A stretch of 22,764 bases of DNA from Bacteroidota bacterium. Lineage in GTDB: Bacteria; Bacteroidota; Bacteroidia; Flavobacteriales; Flavobacteriaceae. The position numbers and the translations under genes were made by a program. This document shows positions 1 to 7,084 of the stretch, in pieces; the stretch's first letter is position 1; every line of letters begins with the position of its first letter. The notes under the pieces were generated by a model. The model was not told the origin of the DNA and did no database searches. It saw only the letters and a list, made by a program, of their open reading frames with translations. The stretch is from positions 1 through 22,764 of the forward strand of contig JAEYZX010000019.1 of assembly GCA_023427845.1 (NCBI GenBank), in the 5' to 3' direction.

Positions 1-1785
1 ATCCTTGCATGCAACGGCTTCGAGTTGGAGTACCTGTTCGAGATATTCCTTTAGGTTTTCCTGCGAATAATCAAGTTCGGCATAATTGCGGTTGATGGTA
101 ATGTCCTGCATTACGACCTGCGGTGAACTTCCAAACATGTCCTCGAGCGCAAAATCCATTGGTTTATCGCCTGTGGTTTTGGATTCGAAAGTAAAACGGT
201 GGTTGTCGAGAATTTCACCAACCTCATATAATGGAGCACGTTCACGTTGCGCGATTCGCTTTAATTTGTCGATGCCTTCGTTACCGATAACAAGGCCCAT
301 TCGTTCCTGGCTTTCATTTCCGATGATTTCTTTTGCCGAAAGTGTCGGATCGCCCACTGGCAACATATCCAGATCGATGCAGCCTCCTGTTTCTTCAACC
401 AGTTCCGAAAGGCAATTCAGGTGTCCGCCCGCGCCATGATCGTGAATCGAAACGATTGGGTTGTTGTCGCTTTCTGCAAGTCCACGTATCGCGTTCGCCG
501 CACGTTTCTGCATTTCGGGATTTGACCGCTGGATCGCATTGAGTTCAATACCTGTGCTGAATTCGCCCGTATCTGCCGATGACACCGCAGCGCCACCCAT
601 TCCGATCCGGTAATTTTCACCTCCAAGTATTACCACTTTGTCGCCTTGTTGCGGTTTCTTTTTTATCGATTGGTCGAGTTTGCCATAACCAATTCCGCCT
701 GCCTGCATGATTACCTTGTCATAACCCAATCGCCGGTTGGCTTCTTCATGTTCGAATGTCAAAACCGAACCTGTAATTAGCGGCTGTCCGAATTTATTAC
801 CGAAATCGGATGCACCGTTTGATGCTTTTATTAAAATGTCCAGCGGCGTTTGGTAAAGCCATTTGCGTTCTTCCATTCCGAGTTCCCATTTTCGGCCATC
901 CAAACGGGAATACGCAGTCATATAAACCGCGGTTCCGGCAAGTGGCAATGAACCCTGGCCGCCCGCAAGCCTGTCGCGTATTTCGCCACCCGAACCCGTT
1001 GCCGCGCCATTGAAAGGCTCAACAGTGGTTGGGAAATTATGCGTTTCGGCTTTAAGTGATATTACCGAATCAAAATCTGCAGTGTCGTAAAAATCAGGTC
1101 CGTCGGCCGATTTTGGTGCGAATTGCTGCACACGCGGTCCTTTTACAAACGCGACATTATCTTTATAAGCCGAAACAATGTCGTTCGGATTTTCGGCCGA
1201 TGTTTTTTTGATTAATTTGAAAAGCGAGGATGGTTTTTCTTCACCGTCAATTACAAATGTTCCGTTGAAGATTTTGTGTCGGCAGTGCTCCGAATTTACC
1301 TGCGAAAAACCGAAGACTTCCGAATCGGTAAGGTTGCGGCCGAGTTTTGCCGCAAGGTTATTCAGGTAATCGACTTCTTCGTCGCTCAAGGCAAGTCCTT
1401 CGGACTGATTGTATCCGGAAATGTCGTCAATCTCGATAATTGGCGCCGGCTCCGATTTTATTGTGAAAATATGCTGGTCAAGAGCGTTGTATTTCTGTGA
1501 AAGCATCGGATCGAAATCGGTGAAATCTTCCGAAACCCTTTCAAATTCTTCAATCCGAATCAGGCCATCGATTGCCATGTTCTGCGTTATTTCAACCGCA
1601 TTGGTGCTCCAGGGCGTAACCATGGCGGCACGCGGACCAACAAAAAAATCCGTCAGGACGGATTTCTCTATTTTTTGAGCGTTACCAAAAAGCCAGTTTA
1701 ACTTTGAAGTGGTTTCTGCCGAAAGTTCGTTTTGCGACTGTACGGCAAATACGGTTTGACTTTCGTTTCCGAAGAAATGAATCAT
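1..1785 (-). CDS. purL: Phosphoribosylformylglycinamidine synthase (FGAM synthase), N-terminal half, cut by the window edge
   Basis: This enzyme catalyses the fourth step of purine synthesis, the ATP- and glutamine-dependent conversion of FGAR to FGAM in the cytosol. The reading frame is open from the ATG at 1785-1783 to base 1 without a stop, giving 595 codons. The N-terminus and spacing match the large single-chain PurL (about 1200 residues in the family), so the second synthetase half and the C-terminal glutaminase domain should lie beyond the edge. Visible motifs are SEHCRHK at about residues 165-171, the glycine-rich ATGSGGEIRDRL followed by GGQGS around 255-275, and DHGAGGH around 448. 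An in-frame stop at 1816-1818 leaves only this start. The gene has its own promoter just upstream and is transcribed separately from the lipoprotein gene behind it. Confidence 0.97.
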   Translation of the reverse strand, partial: MIHFFGNESQTVFAVQSQNELSAETTSKLNWLFGNAQKIEKSVLTDFFVGPRAAMVTPWSTNAVEITQNMAIDGLIRIEEFERVSEDFTDFDPMLSQKYNALDQHIFTIKSEPAPIIEIDDISGYNQSEGLALSDEEVDYLNNLAAKLGRNLTDSEVFGFSQVNSEHCRHKIFNGTFVIDGEEKPSSLFKLIKKTSAENPNDIVSAYKDNVAFVKGPRVQQFAPKSADGPDFYDTADFDSVISLKAETHNFPTTVEPFNGAATGSGGEIRDRLAGGQGSLPLAGTAVYMTAYSRLDGRKWELGMEERKWLYQTPLDILIKASNGASDFGNKFGQPLITGSVLTFEHEEANRRLGYDKVIMQAGGIGYGKLDQSIKKKPQQGDKVVILGGENYRIGMGGAAVSSADTGEFSTGIELNAIQRSNPEMQKRAANAIRGLAESDNNPIVSIHDHGAGGHLNCLSELVEETGGCIDLDMLPVGDPTLSAKEIIGNESQERMGLVIGNEGIDKLKRIAQRERAPLYEVGEILDNHRFTFESKTTGDKPMDFALEDMFGSSPQVVMQDITINRNYAELDYSQENLKEYLEQVLQLEAVACKD

Positions 1786-1810
1786 TGGGAGTGTATTTTG
1801 TTGTGTGTTG

Positions 1811-1841
1811 CAAATTTAGGCTAATTATCGCCAAAACGCAA
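1811..1841 (-). promoter_or_regulatory. Bacteroidota-type promoter of purL
   Basis: Read on the minus strand, TTG at 1841-1839 is followed after 20 bases by TAAATTTG at 1818-1811, a full match to the Bacteroidota -7 element TAnnTTTG with a -33 TTG. Transcription should start near 1804, about 20 bases before the purL start codon. The match is direct; promoter activity is inferred. Confidence 0.75.
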
Positions 1842-1851
1842 CCCGCGATAA
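1825..1851. repeat. Inverted repeat overlapping the purL -33 element
   Basis: TTATCGC at 1825-1831 and GCGATAA at 1845-1851 are perfect 7-base inverted arms separated by 13 bases. The spacer contains the -33 TTG of the purL promoter, so a repressor binding here could block polymerase. It could instead be a weak hairpin ending the upstream lipoprotein transcript, but no U-run follows it on the minus strand. Confidence 0.4.
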
Positions 1852-1869
1852 ATAAGATATTGCTAAAAT

Positions 1870-3402
1870 TTAGTCCTCGAAAACAATTGCTTTGTAAGCT
1901 CCAAGATCGGATGATGTACGAGGTGTGTCGAGTAAATCGAATGGCACCATCGCCGAAATATCAGGATCACCAAAACCAATCGCATCCGACTCCTGACCAA
2001 TTTGCAGTTGATTGTTGTTGACGTTCAGAAAATCAGGATTGCCGTTTTTCAGAATTTCGGAAGCATCGTTAATGAAACCGTAAACATCAAGCGCTTCGAG
2101 CTGCGTATTATTGAATTTGATCTGGCACTTGTGGAATATGGGAGTTGCCGGCCAGTTGGCCGCTGTACTGTTCTGAGCGCGGTTCAATAACAGTTCAACC
2201 TGATTGGAACCCCAAATGATGCAGTTCGAAAACGAAGCATGCGTCAACGGAAAAATTTCAGGGCCTAAGTCTGTCTGCACAAAGTTTTCTAGAACTACGG
2301 CAAATTGTTGCGAACTCGACCAGTTATTGTTGAATGTACAATGTTTAAAATCATAGCTGCCACCAAGTGTACCGGCGAATGTTGCAACACCGGCCGAGTT
2401 TATCACTACATTTTCGCCGTTAATGGTTCCATTTCGGCCAAGAATCCCAAAATTCGAACAGTCGTAAATTTGGGTATCCTTTATAGTTACGGTTGCTGCG
2501 TTATTTTCGACCAACATCCCGACCATCGCATTTTTTATAGTGACATTTTGGAAATTCCCCGTACTGCCCGATGAGAGCCAAATCCCAAACCATTGTCCCG
2601 GTACATCGGAAAAAATCGGTTCAAGACGATCGCCTTCAAAAATGATTTCGTTTTCCATTAGATCGGTATCATCCGAATGGGCTCCAACCGCATTTATGCT
2701 TCCGCCACTGCCGACAATTATCCCTGATTCGGCATGAAAATGTATTCGTGCACCGGGCGCAATATTGAGTTGTTTGCCACTTGCGACAGCAGCGAACCCA
2801 TAGATCACATAAGGCTTCTCGGCGGTAAATTCATATTCATTGCCGTTTATCGGATCGGCTTCGTCGAGCACAAATCCGTAAACGGAATCATCGCCAATCA
2901 TTATCGATTCGTATGTTCCTTGTTCATCGAGTTCCTGTGGGTACAGAAACACTGCATCCTGAATCAATGTCACCAGTTCTACCGTCTGAAGGTTCGAACC
3001 GGGATTAAACAGAATTTGATCGGTATATAAAAAATCGGACGGATTTGCATCTGCGATGTTTGCCGTAGTTTCGATGAAAATATACAGGCTGTCCTTTGCG
3101 AGCATTTCGACATTGTTGAAGATTTTACCTTCATTGCCCTGCAATCCGTCAATCGTCATCCGGTATTTTGAATCGAGTCCGCGGCCGAGCTGTATCGTTG
3201 GGATTGAAATGTCCTTATCGCTTCTATTGTATACTTTCAGCGTATATGTGCTTGATCCTATATCTGTGAAAACGGTGTCCAGATAAACCGTGTCGCGAGA
3301 AAATTCGAGTCCGCCTGTACTAGTTTCGAAATCGAAATCACTTCGGCACGATGAAATTGTAATGAGGAAACCAATGAGGATCAGGATACTAAAACTGCGC
3401 AT
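1870..3402 (-). CDS. Large lipoprotein with predicted right-handed beta-helix fold
   Basis: The 510-residue product is probably an outer-membrane-anchored lipoprotein of unknown function. The first 18 residues form a hydrophobic signal peptide ending in the lipobox I-S-S-C, with the lipidated cysteine at residue 19. Right after it comes an acidic stretch, SDFDFE (21-26), resembling the lipoprotein export signal that sends Flavobacterium lipoproteins to the cell surface. Residues of roughly 60-160 look like a beta-sandwich. From about 200 to 480 the chain has short strands with many N, G and I/V residues, for example the NNAATVTIKDTQIYDCSNFG region, which is typical of pectate-lyase-like beta-helices. 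No carbohydrate-active catalytic residues could be assigned. Similar proteins are common as conserved hypotheticals in Bacteroidota. Its neighbours give no functional hint: it lies between the purL promoter and the divergent thioesterase operon. Confidence 0.85.
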   Translation of the reverse strand: MRSFSILILIGFLITISSCRSDFDFETSTGGLEFSRDTVYLDTVFTDIGSSTYTLKVYNRSDKDISIPTIQLGRGLDSKYRMTIDGLQGNEGKIFNNVEMLAKDSLYIFIETTANIADANPSDFLYTDQILFNPGSNLQTVELVTLIQDAVFLYPQELDEQGTYESIMIGDDSVYGFVLDEADPINGNEYEFTAEKPYVIYGFAAVASGKQLNIAPGARIHFHAESGIIVGSGGSINAVGAHSDDTDLMENEIIFEGDRLEPIFSDVPGQWFGIWLSSGSTGNFQNVTIKNAMVGMLVENNAATVTIKDTQIYDCSNFGILGRNGTINGENVVINSAGVATFAGTLGGSYDFKHCTFNNNWSSSQQFAVVLENFVQTDLGPEIFPLTHASFSNCIIWGSNQVELLLNRAQNSTAANWPATPIFHKCQIKFNNTQLEALDVYGFINDASEILKNGNPDFLNVNNNQLQIGQESDAIGFGDPDISAMVPFDLLDTPRTSSDLGAYKAIVFED

Positions 3403-3464
3403 ATACTAGTTGAATTAATTGGCAATACGAACCAAATAAACGAAAATTTTTACAAATTAGTTCG

Positions 3465-3495
3465 TTGGCTGCCGTCTTTTATTTTGGTAATTTTA
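3465..3495 (+). promoter_or_regulatory. Possible promoter of the thioesterase-menF-bshB1 operon
   Basis: TTG at 3465-3467, a 20-base spacer and TAATTTTA at 3488-3495 match the Bacteroidota TTG-N20-TAnnTTTG pattern at all but the last base of the -7 box. The predicted start is near 3502, about ten bases before the ATG at 3513. One mismatch in AT-rich DNA makes this tentative. Confidence 0.4.
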
Positions 3496-3512
3496 CGGGA
3501 TAATCGATTGTA

Positions 3513-3938
3513 ATGATAGATAAAGATAAGACGTTAAAAATGCTGAACCGCATAAGTGACAATACGCTGATGCGGACACTCCAAATAGAATATACCGATG
3601 TAGGCAATGATTATCTTGTGGCCACGATGCCCGTAGGTGCGAAAGTGCACCAGCCAATGGGACTTTTGCACGGTGGTGCGTCGGCTGCTTTGGCTGAAAG
3701 TGTCGGAAGTGCAGCTTCGATGCTTTTTGTGAATTCGGATAAACAGGATGTCGTCGGTATCGAATTATCGGCCAACCATTTAAAAAGCAAACGCGAAGGG
3801 TTTGTCACCGCGACCGCACGGATTGTCCACAAAGGCCGCAGTCTGCACCTGTGGGAAATCAGGATCACCGACGAACAGGACCATCTTATTTCGCTCTGCA
3901 AACTTACCAATATGGTGATCCCAAAAAGAAAATTATGA
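3513..3938 (+). CDS. Hotdog-fold PaaI-type acyl-CoA thioesterase, probable DHNA-CoA thioesterase (MenI-like)
   Basis: This 141-residue cytosolic protein is a single hotdog domain of usual length. It carries the signature LLHGGASAALAESVGS at about 51-66, with H53 and the likely catalytic E62 where YdiI/MenI-type thioesterases have their active-site His and Glu. Its stop codon overlaps the start of an isochorismate synthase gene in an ATGA arrangement, so translation is probably coupled. That context supports hydrolysis of 1,4-dihydroxy-2-naphthoyl-CoA in menaquinone synthesis rather than phenylacetate metabolism. The fold and enzyme class are clear from sequence; the exact substrate is inferred from the neighbour. 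Confidence 0.88.
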   Translation: MIDKDKTLKMLNRISDNTLMRTLQIEYTDVGNDYLVATMPVGAKVHQPMGLLHGGASAALAESVGSAASMLFVNSDKQDVVGIELSANHLKSKREGFVTATARIVHKGRSLHLWEIRITDEQDHLISLCKLTNMVIPKRKL

Positions 3939-4996
3939 CAGACTTTTTCATACGCGTCAAGCAGCAGCAGGAACAGCAGTTGCCCTTTGTGATTTACAGC
4001 AAACCCGGCGAAAAACAATTGGTTGGGATATTCCAGAAGAACGATCATCTGTATTTTGCCGAGGATTTTACCGAAGTTGGTTTTGTCATGGCTCCGTTTG
4101 ACGGTGACCGCATCATACTTTTCCCTGAACCATTTTCGGAAGTGCATACCGCCGCTATGGTATTTGCAAATGGAACTAAGCCATCGCGACTAACCGGAAA
4201 TACAGATTCCGATGCCGGAAAAAAGTTTGAAGATATGGTCCAAAGCGCCATTGATGCGATTGAAAAAGGGTTTTTCAGTAAGGTGGTGCTGTCAAGAAAA
4301 GAATCGGTTGCGGTGCCCGAGTTTGATGTCGTGCCGGTTTTTGAACAAATGGTAAACGGCTATCCGTCGGCGATGACCTACTGCTGGTATCATCCCAAAA
4401 TCGGGATGTGGATAGGAGCAACGCCTGAACGATTATTAAAGGCGAATGCTAATAAATTCTATTCCGTAGCGCTTGCCGGAACCCAGAAATTTGAAGGCAC
4501 GACCGATGTACACTGGCCCTCAAAAGAAAAAGACGAACAGCATTTCGTAACCGAGTTCATTCTCGACAATCTCCGCACGATTGCATCGGAGGTGGTAGTG
4601 TCGAGTCCGTATACGGTACAGGCGGGGAATCTGCTCCACATCAAAACCGATATTGAAGGCATACTGAACGAAAACTCCACTTTGCGAGAAGTAGTTTCCG
4701 TACTGCACCCGACGCCGGCTGTTTGTGGACTGCCGAAAATTACCGCAAAAGATTTTATCCTGCGCAATGAAGGTTACAACCGCGAATATTATACGGGTTA
4801 CCTAGGCGAATTGAACAAAGATTTCGCGACCGATGACCGCGAAACCGATCTGTACGTAAATTTGCGTTGCATGCAGATCCGCGACGGAGCGGCCATAATT
4901 TATTCGGGATGCGGCATCACAAAAGACAGCGTTCCCGAAAAGGAATTTATAGAAACCGTCAACAAATCGATGACGATGAAAAAACTGATATTATGA
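3935..4996 (+). CDS. menF: Isochorismate synthase
   Basis: The enzyme converts chorismate to isochorismate, the entry step of menaquinone synthesis (or, in some bacteria, siderophore synthesis). The chorismate-binding domain fills residues 95-345 and shows FSKVVLSR (114-121, K116 being the expected general base), GATPERLL (161-168), AGTQ (181-184), LHPTPAVCGLPK (257-268), REYYTGYLGE (283-292) and the Mg-binding C-terminal region YSGCGI...EKEF with E336. I chose the ATG at 3935 because it overlaps the thioesterase stop by four bases; upstream in-frame codons lie inside that gene. The resulting 353 residues are somewhat shorter than EntC/MenF of enterobacteria (about 390-430), the difference lying in the divergent N-terminus. 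The MenI-like neighbour favours a menaquinone role. The gene ends in another ATGA overlap with bshB1. Confidence 0.93.
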   Translation: MTDFFIRVKQQQEQQLPFVIYSKPGEKQLVGIFQKNDHLYFAEDFTEVGFVMAPFDGDRIILFPEPFSEVHTAAMVFANGTKPSRLTGNTDSDAGKKFEDMVQSAIDAIEKGFFSKVVLSRKESVAVPEFDVVPVFEQMVNGYPSAMTYCWYHPKIGMWIGATPERLLKANANKFYSVALAGTQKFEGTTDVHWPSKEKDEQHFVTEFILDNLRTIASEVVVSSPYTVQAGNLLHIKTDIEGILNENSTLREVVSVLHPTPAVCGLPKITAKDFILRNEGYNREYYTGYLGELNKDFATDDRETDLYVNLRCMQIRDGAAIIYSGCGITKDSVPEKEFIETVNKSMTMKKLIL

Positions 4997-5709
4997 AACT
5001 TGATATTTTGGCGTTTGGCGCCCATCCCGATGATGTAGAACTCGGCTGCGGGGGAACGCTCGCAAAGGAAATTTCGCTTGGTAAAAAGGTTGGCATCATC
5101 GATTTGACGCGCGGTGAACTCGGTACACGCGGTACGGCTGAAATCCGTGACATTGAAGCCATGGCCGCAGCAAAAATCCTCGACGTTTCGGTAAGGGAAA
5201 ACCTCAATATGCGCGACGGGTTTTTTGTGAATGACGAAGAACACCAGCTTGCCATAATCAGGATGATCCGTAAATACCAACCCGAAATCGTTTTGTGCAA
5301 TGCAATCGACGACCGTCACATCGATCATGGGAAAGCCAGTAAACTGGTTTCAGATTCGTGTTTCTTATCGGGATTGATTAAAATCGAAACGCAGTATGAC
5401 GGCGCATCGCAACAAGCGCACCGCCCGAAAGTTGTGTATCATTACATCCAATGGAAAAACATCGAACCCGATTTCGTCGTAGATGTTACCGGTTTCATCG
5501 ACAAAAAGATCGAAGCCATCATGGCATACGGATCGCAATTTTATAAACCCGGAACTGATGAACCGCAGACTCCGATAGCGACAAAAAACTTCCTCGACAG
5601 CCTGCACTACCGCGCGCAGGACCTAGGCCGCCTCATTGGCACAGAGTATGGCGAAGGCTTTACGGCCGAGAGGTATGTGGCGGTCAACAGCTTAGGAAAT
5701 TTGATGTAA
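4993..5709 (+). CDS. bshB1: Bacillithiol biosynthesis deacetylase BshB1
   Basis: BshB1 is a zinc enzyme of the PIG-L/LmbE family that removes the acetyl group from N-acetylglucosaminyl malate in the second step of bacillithiol synthesis, in the cytosol. The 238-residue product has the family hallmark AHPDD (H11, D14 as zinc ligands) and a downstream HIDHGKAS segment whose H112 completes the site. The end, RYVAVNSL, is typical of BshB1. The start at 4993 sits in an ATGA overlap with menF; longer in-frame readings would lie inside menF. It is the last gene of the operon and is followed by tRNA-His on the same strand. Bacillithiol is used by many Bacteroidota, so the assignment fits the organism. 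BshA and BshC are not in this window. Confidence 0.95.
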   Translation: MKLDILAFGAHPDDVELGCGGTLAKEISLGKKVGIIDLTRGELGTRGTAEIRDIEAMAAAKILDVSVRENLNMRDGFFVNDEEHQLAIIRMIRKYQPEIVLCNAIDDRHIDHGKASKLVSDSCFLSGLIKIETQYDGASQQAHRPKVVYHYIQWKNIEPDFVVDVTGFIDKKIEAIMAYGSQFYKPGTDEPQTPIATKNFLDSLHYRAQDLGRLIGTEYGEGFTAERYVAVNSLGNLM

Positions 5710-5725
5710 TTTTTCATTGCTTTTG

Positions 5726-5756
5726 TTTGGAATCGAAAACTTTTGCAATATATTTG
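5726..5756 (+). promoter_or_regulatory. Promoter of tRNA-His
   Basis: TTTG at 5726-5729, a 19-base spacer and TATATTTG at 5749-5756 match both Bacteroidota promoter elements fully. The expected transcription start is about 5763, a few bases before the tRNA, so the tRNA need not depend on read-through from bshB1. Confidence 0.75.
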
Positions 5757-5771
5757 CACTCGTAAAACACG

Positions 5772-5845
5772 GTGGTTGTAGCTCAGCTGGTTAGAGCATC
5801 GGTTTGTGGTGCCGAGGGTCGCCGGTTCGAACCCGGTCATCCACC
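5772..5845 (+). tRNA. tRNA-His (anticodon GTG)
   Basis: The cloverleaf folds with acceptor strands 5772-5778 and 5838-5844, D-stem GCTC/GAGC, anticodon stem TCGGT/GCCGA around the loop TTGTGGT, a five-base variable loop, and T-stem GCCGG/CCGGT with the loop TTCGAAC. The anticodon GTG reads histidine. The base before the acceptor stem, G5771, is the G-1 characteristic of tRNA-His and faces discriminator C73 at 5845. The 3' CCA is not encoded as a separate triplet, so it is probably added after transcription. One acceptor position is a T-T mismatch (5776 against 5840). The gene has its own promoter and an intrinsic terminator ten bases downstream. Confidence 0.95.
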
Positions 5846-5853
5846 CAGATTTC

Positions 5854-5884
5854 AAAGCCTTGAGGAAACTCAGGGCTTTTTTTT
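5854..5884 (+). terminator. Intrinsic terminator of tRNA-His
   Basis: Arms AAAGCCTTGAG (5854-5864) and CTCAGGGCTTT (5869-5879) pair over eleven bases with a single G-T pair around the loop GAAA. The second arm runs into eight consecutive T bases ending at 5884. This is a textbook rho-independent terminator for the plus strand. Confidence 0.9.
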
Positions 5885-5977
5885 GTTTGAATGTTTTATA
5901 TTTGTTTTTTTGGGCGTCGGCTTATCATGCCGGTACAATAATTGAACGTATTCAAGCCGTCCGGCTGTTCGCTGTAT

Positions 5978-6022
5978 CTTTTCAACCCTTTCAGAGTTCA
6001 AAACTCTGAAAGGGTTAAAAAG
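5978..6022. repeat. Long palindromic REP-like element
   Basis: AACCCTTTCAGAGTT (5984-5998) and AACTCTGAAAGGGTT (6002-6016) are perfect 15-base inverted arms around the three-base loop CAA. One mismatch (5983/6017) and five more pairs extend the stem to 5978 and 6022. There is no clean T-run after it on either strand, so it does not look like a normal terminator. Palindromes beginning AACCCTTTCAGAG are, as I recall, dispersed in many Flavobacterium genomes, which suggests a REP-type or Y1-transposase-mobilised element. It lies between the tRNA terminator and a small exported protein gene. Confidence 0.75.
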
Positions 6023-6058
6023 GATGCCGCTTCCATCCGTCACGCAAATCACATTATC

Positions 6059-6547
6059 ATGAAAAAGCTTCTATTTTTATTATTGTTTCTTCCGGCATTC
6101 CTGATTGCGCAAACACCTGCCCATATCGATAAAGCACTCCAGTATAAGGTTGCGATGATGCAGAATTTCAACAAAATGGGGGAGGGCGGCGAACTTGCTT
6201 TCTGGCAAACCAAGGGTAAAATTACGTATGCCATCGTAAATTACACCGACGAGCAAAATCCGCAGTTCAAACAATTGTTCATCGATCAATACCGCGAATT
6301 ATTGCCTATCTACCAACGAATGATCGTAAGTGAGGACGATCGGGATACGGCTCTGTTTGTAAAAACATTGATCCGCCAGGAAGACGACTATAGAAAGCTG
6401 TTGACTGAAACGCAGCGGCAACTCTACAGCGCGAAACTGGCCGAATTTAAACAGACCAACCAGGAACTCAGCGATTCGTATTCGGCATTCTATTTTTCCG
6501 ACTCATTGCTGAAGGAATTCAAAGCCGGATTTAAGTACCAGCCCTAA
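6059..6547 (+). CDS. Small exported protein of unknown function
   Basis: I do not recognise this 162-residue protein. The start at 6059 was chosen because it begins a clean signal peptide, MKKLLFLLLFLPAFLIAQ, with likely cleavage after LIA; the frame stays open further upstream but that stretch runs through the palindromic repeat. The mature part is charged, mostly helical in character, and contains no cysteine, so a periplasmic or secreted role is likely and disulfides are not involved. The segment from about 75 to 140 is rich in L, Q, E and R and could form a helical bundle. It stands alone: the next gene starts 72 bases later. Confidence 0.75.
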   Translation: MKKLLFLLLFLPAFLIAQTPAHIDKALQYKVAMMQNFNKMGEGGELAFWQTKGKITYAIVNYTDEQNPQFKQLFIDQYRELLPIYQRMIVSEDDRDTALFVKTLIRQEDDYRKLLTETQRQLYSAKLAEFKQTNQELSDSYSAFYFSDSLLKEFKAGFKYQP

Positions 6548-6549
6548 GC

Positions 6550-6598
6550 TAATTAAAACTTAAAAGCATCTGCAAATCGCCGTAAAAGTTTTAAATTA
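6550..6598. repeat. AT-rich imperfect inverted repeat between two small genes
   Basis: TAATTAAAACTT (6550-6561) and AAGTTTTAAATTA (6586-6598) are inverted copies differing by one bulged base, with 24 bases between them. It could be a weak terminator for the upstream gene or a protein-binding site ahead of the next one. AT-rich DNA produces such repeats by chance, so support is limited. Confidence 0.3.
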
Positions 6599-6619
6599 GA
6601 ATAAACTAAACCAGCGATT

Positions 6620-6880
6620 ATGTCACAATTAATTCCCATCGGAACAAAGATTACTTTCCCGCTACTACGCGACTACGTCATCACGCACAAAGTCAATGAA
6701 GGCGACATCATTATATTGAATCCAAAGGATTTTGAAGAGATCGTCCATGAAATCCAAACCACTGGCGACGGCTCGCCGGATATCCCGTTAACTGTGTTGG
6801 GAGTGCACATCAATCAGGACCACGACCTGAATGTGCCCGTTGGCAAAATCCAGATCGTCAACGCTGAAAAACCGTTTTAA
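6620..6880 (+). CDS. Small cytosolic protein of unknown function
   Basis: This 86-residue protein has no signal peptide, membrane segment or cysteine. It alternates hydrophobic and polar residues, consistent with a small mostly-beta fold, for example the segments GDIIILNP (28-35), DIPLTVLGVHI (54-64) and GKIQIVNA (75-82). Codon use resembles that of its neighbours and the ATG follows an A-rich leader, so it looks like a genuine gene. I cannot name a family. It is the last gene before the repeat-rich gap at 6881-7084. Confidence 0.7.
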   Translation: MSQLIPIGTKITFPLLRDYVITHKVNEGDIIILNPKDFEEIVHEIQTTGDGSPDIPLTVLGVHINQDHDLNVPVGKIQIVNAEKPF

Positions 6881-6902
6881 GATTTAGCCACGATTTAGCC
6901 AC
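6881..6902. repeat. Perfect 11-base tandem repeat
   Basis: GATTTAGCCAC occurs twice back to back (6881-6891 and 6892-6902), directly after the stop codon of the preceding gene. The GCCAC core recurs in the neighbouring repeat patch, suggesting one composite element. Confidence 0.85.
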
Positions 6903-6914
6903 GTACTGGTTTTT

Positions 6915-7079
6915 GCCACGAATTACTCGAATTACACGAATTTTTTTAGGTTTTACACAGTTGAGTTTTATTAAACTTCACTGTCTACAATTTCCCGAGA
7001 TTAATAGTCGACTGGATTATGATTTTGGAAATTAGTGTGAATTCGTGGCCAAGCTTTTATTTTGTCATTAATTCGCGGC
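6915..7079. repeat. Dispersed-repeat or MITE-like remnant bounded by GCCACGAATT
   Basis: GCCACGAATT at 6915-6924 is matched by its exact reverse complement at 7040-7049 and, with one change, at 7070-7079. Inside the left end the motif is echoed by CTCGAATT and CACGAATT. The unit of about 135 bases has no open reading frame of note. Sequences of the type GCCACGAATT...AATTCGTGGC are, as I recall, common between genes in Flavobacterium and relatives, so this is probably a degenerate non-coding mobile element. It fills the gap between two convergent genes. Confidence 0.6.
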
Positions 7080-7084
7080 AAGAA

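Noticed and set aside
3851..3934. A 28-codon N-terminal extension of the isochorismate synthase
   Set aside because: The extension lies wholly inside the thioesterase gene, and the ATG at 3935 forms a standard ATGA overlap with its stop.
4867..4992. A 42-codon N-terminal extension of BshB1
   Set aside because: It lies inside menF; the conserved MKLDILAFGAHPDD start begins exactly at 4993 in another ATGA overlap.
5978..6022. The long palindrome as a transcription terminator
   Set aside because: No T-run follows on either strand, and the tRNA already has a clear terminator at 5854-5884.
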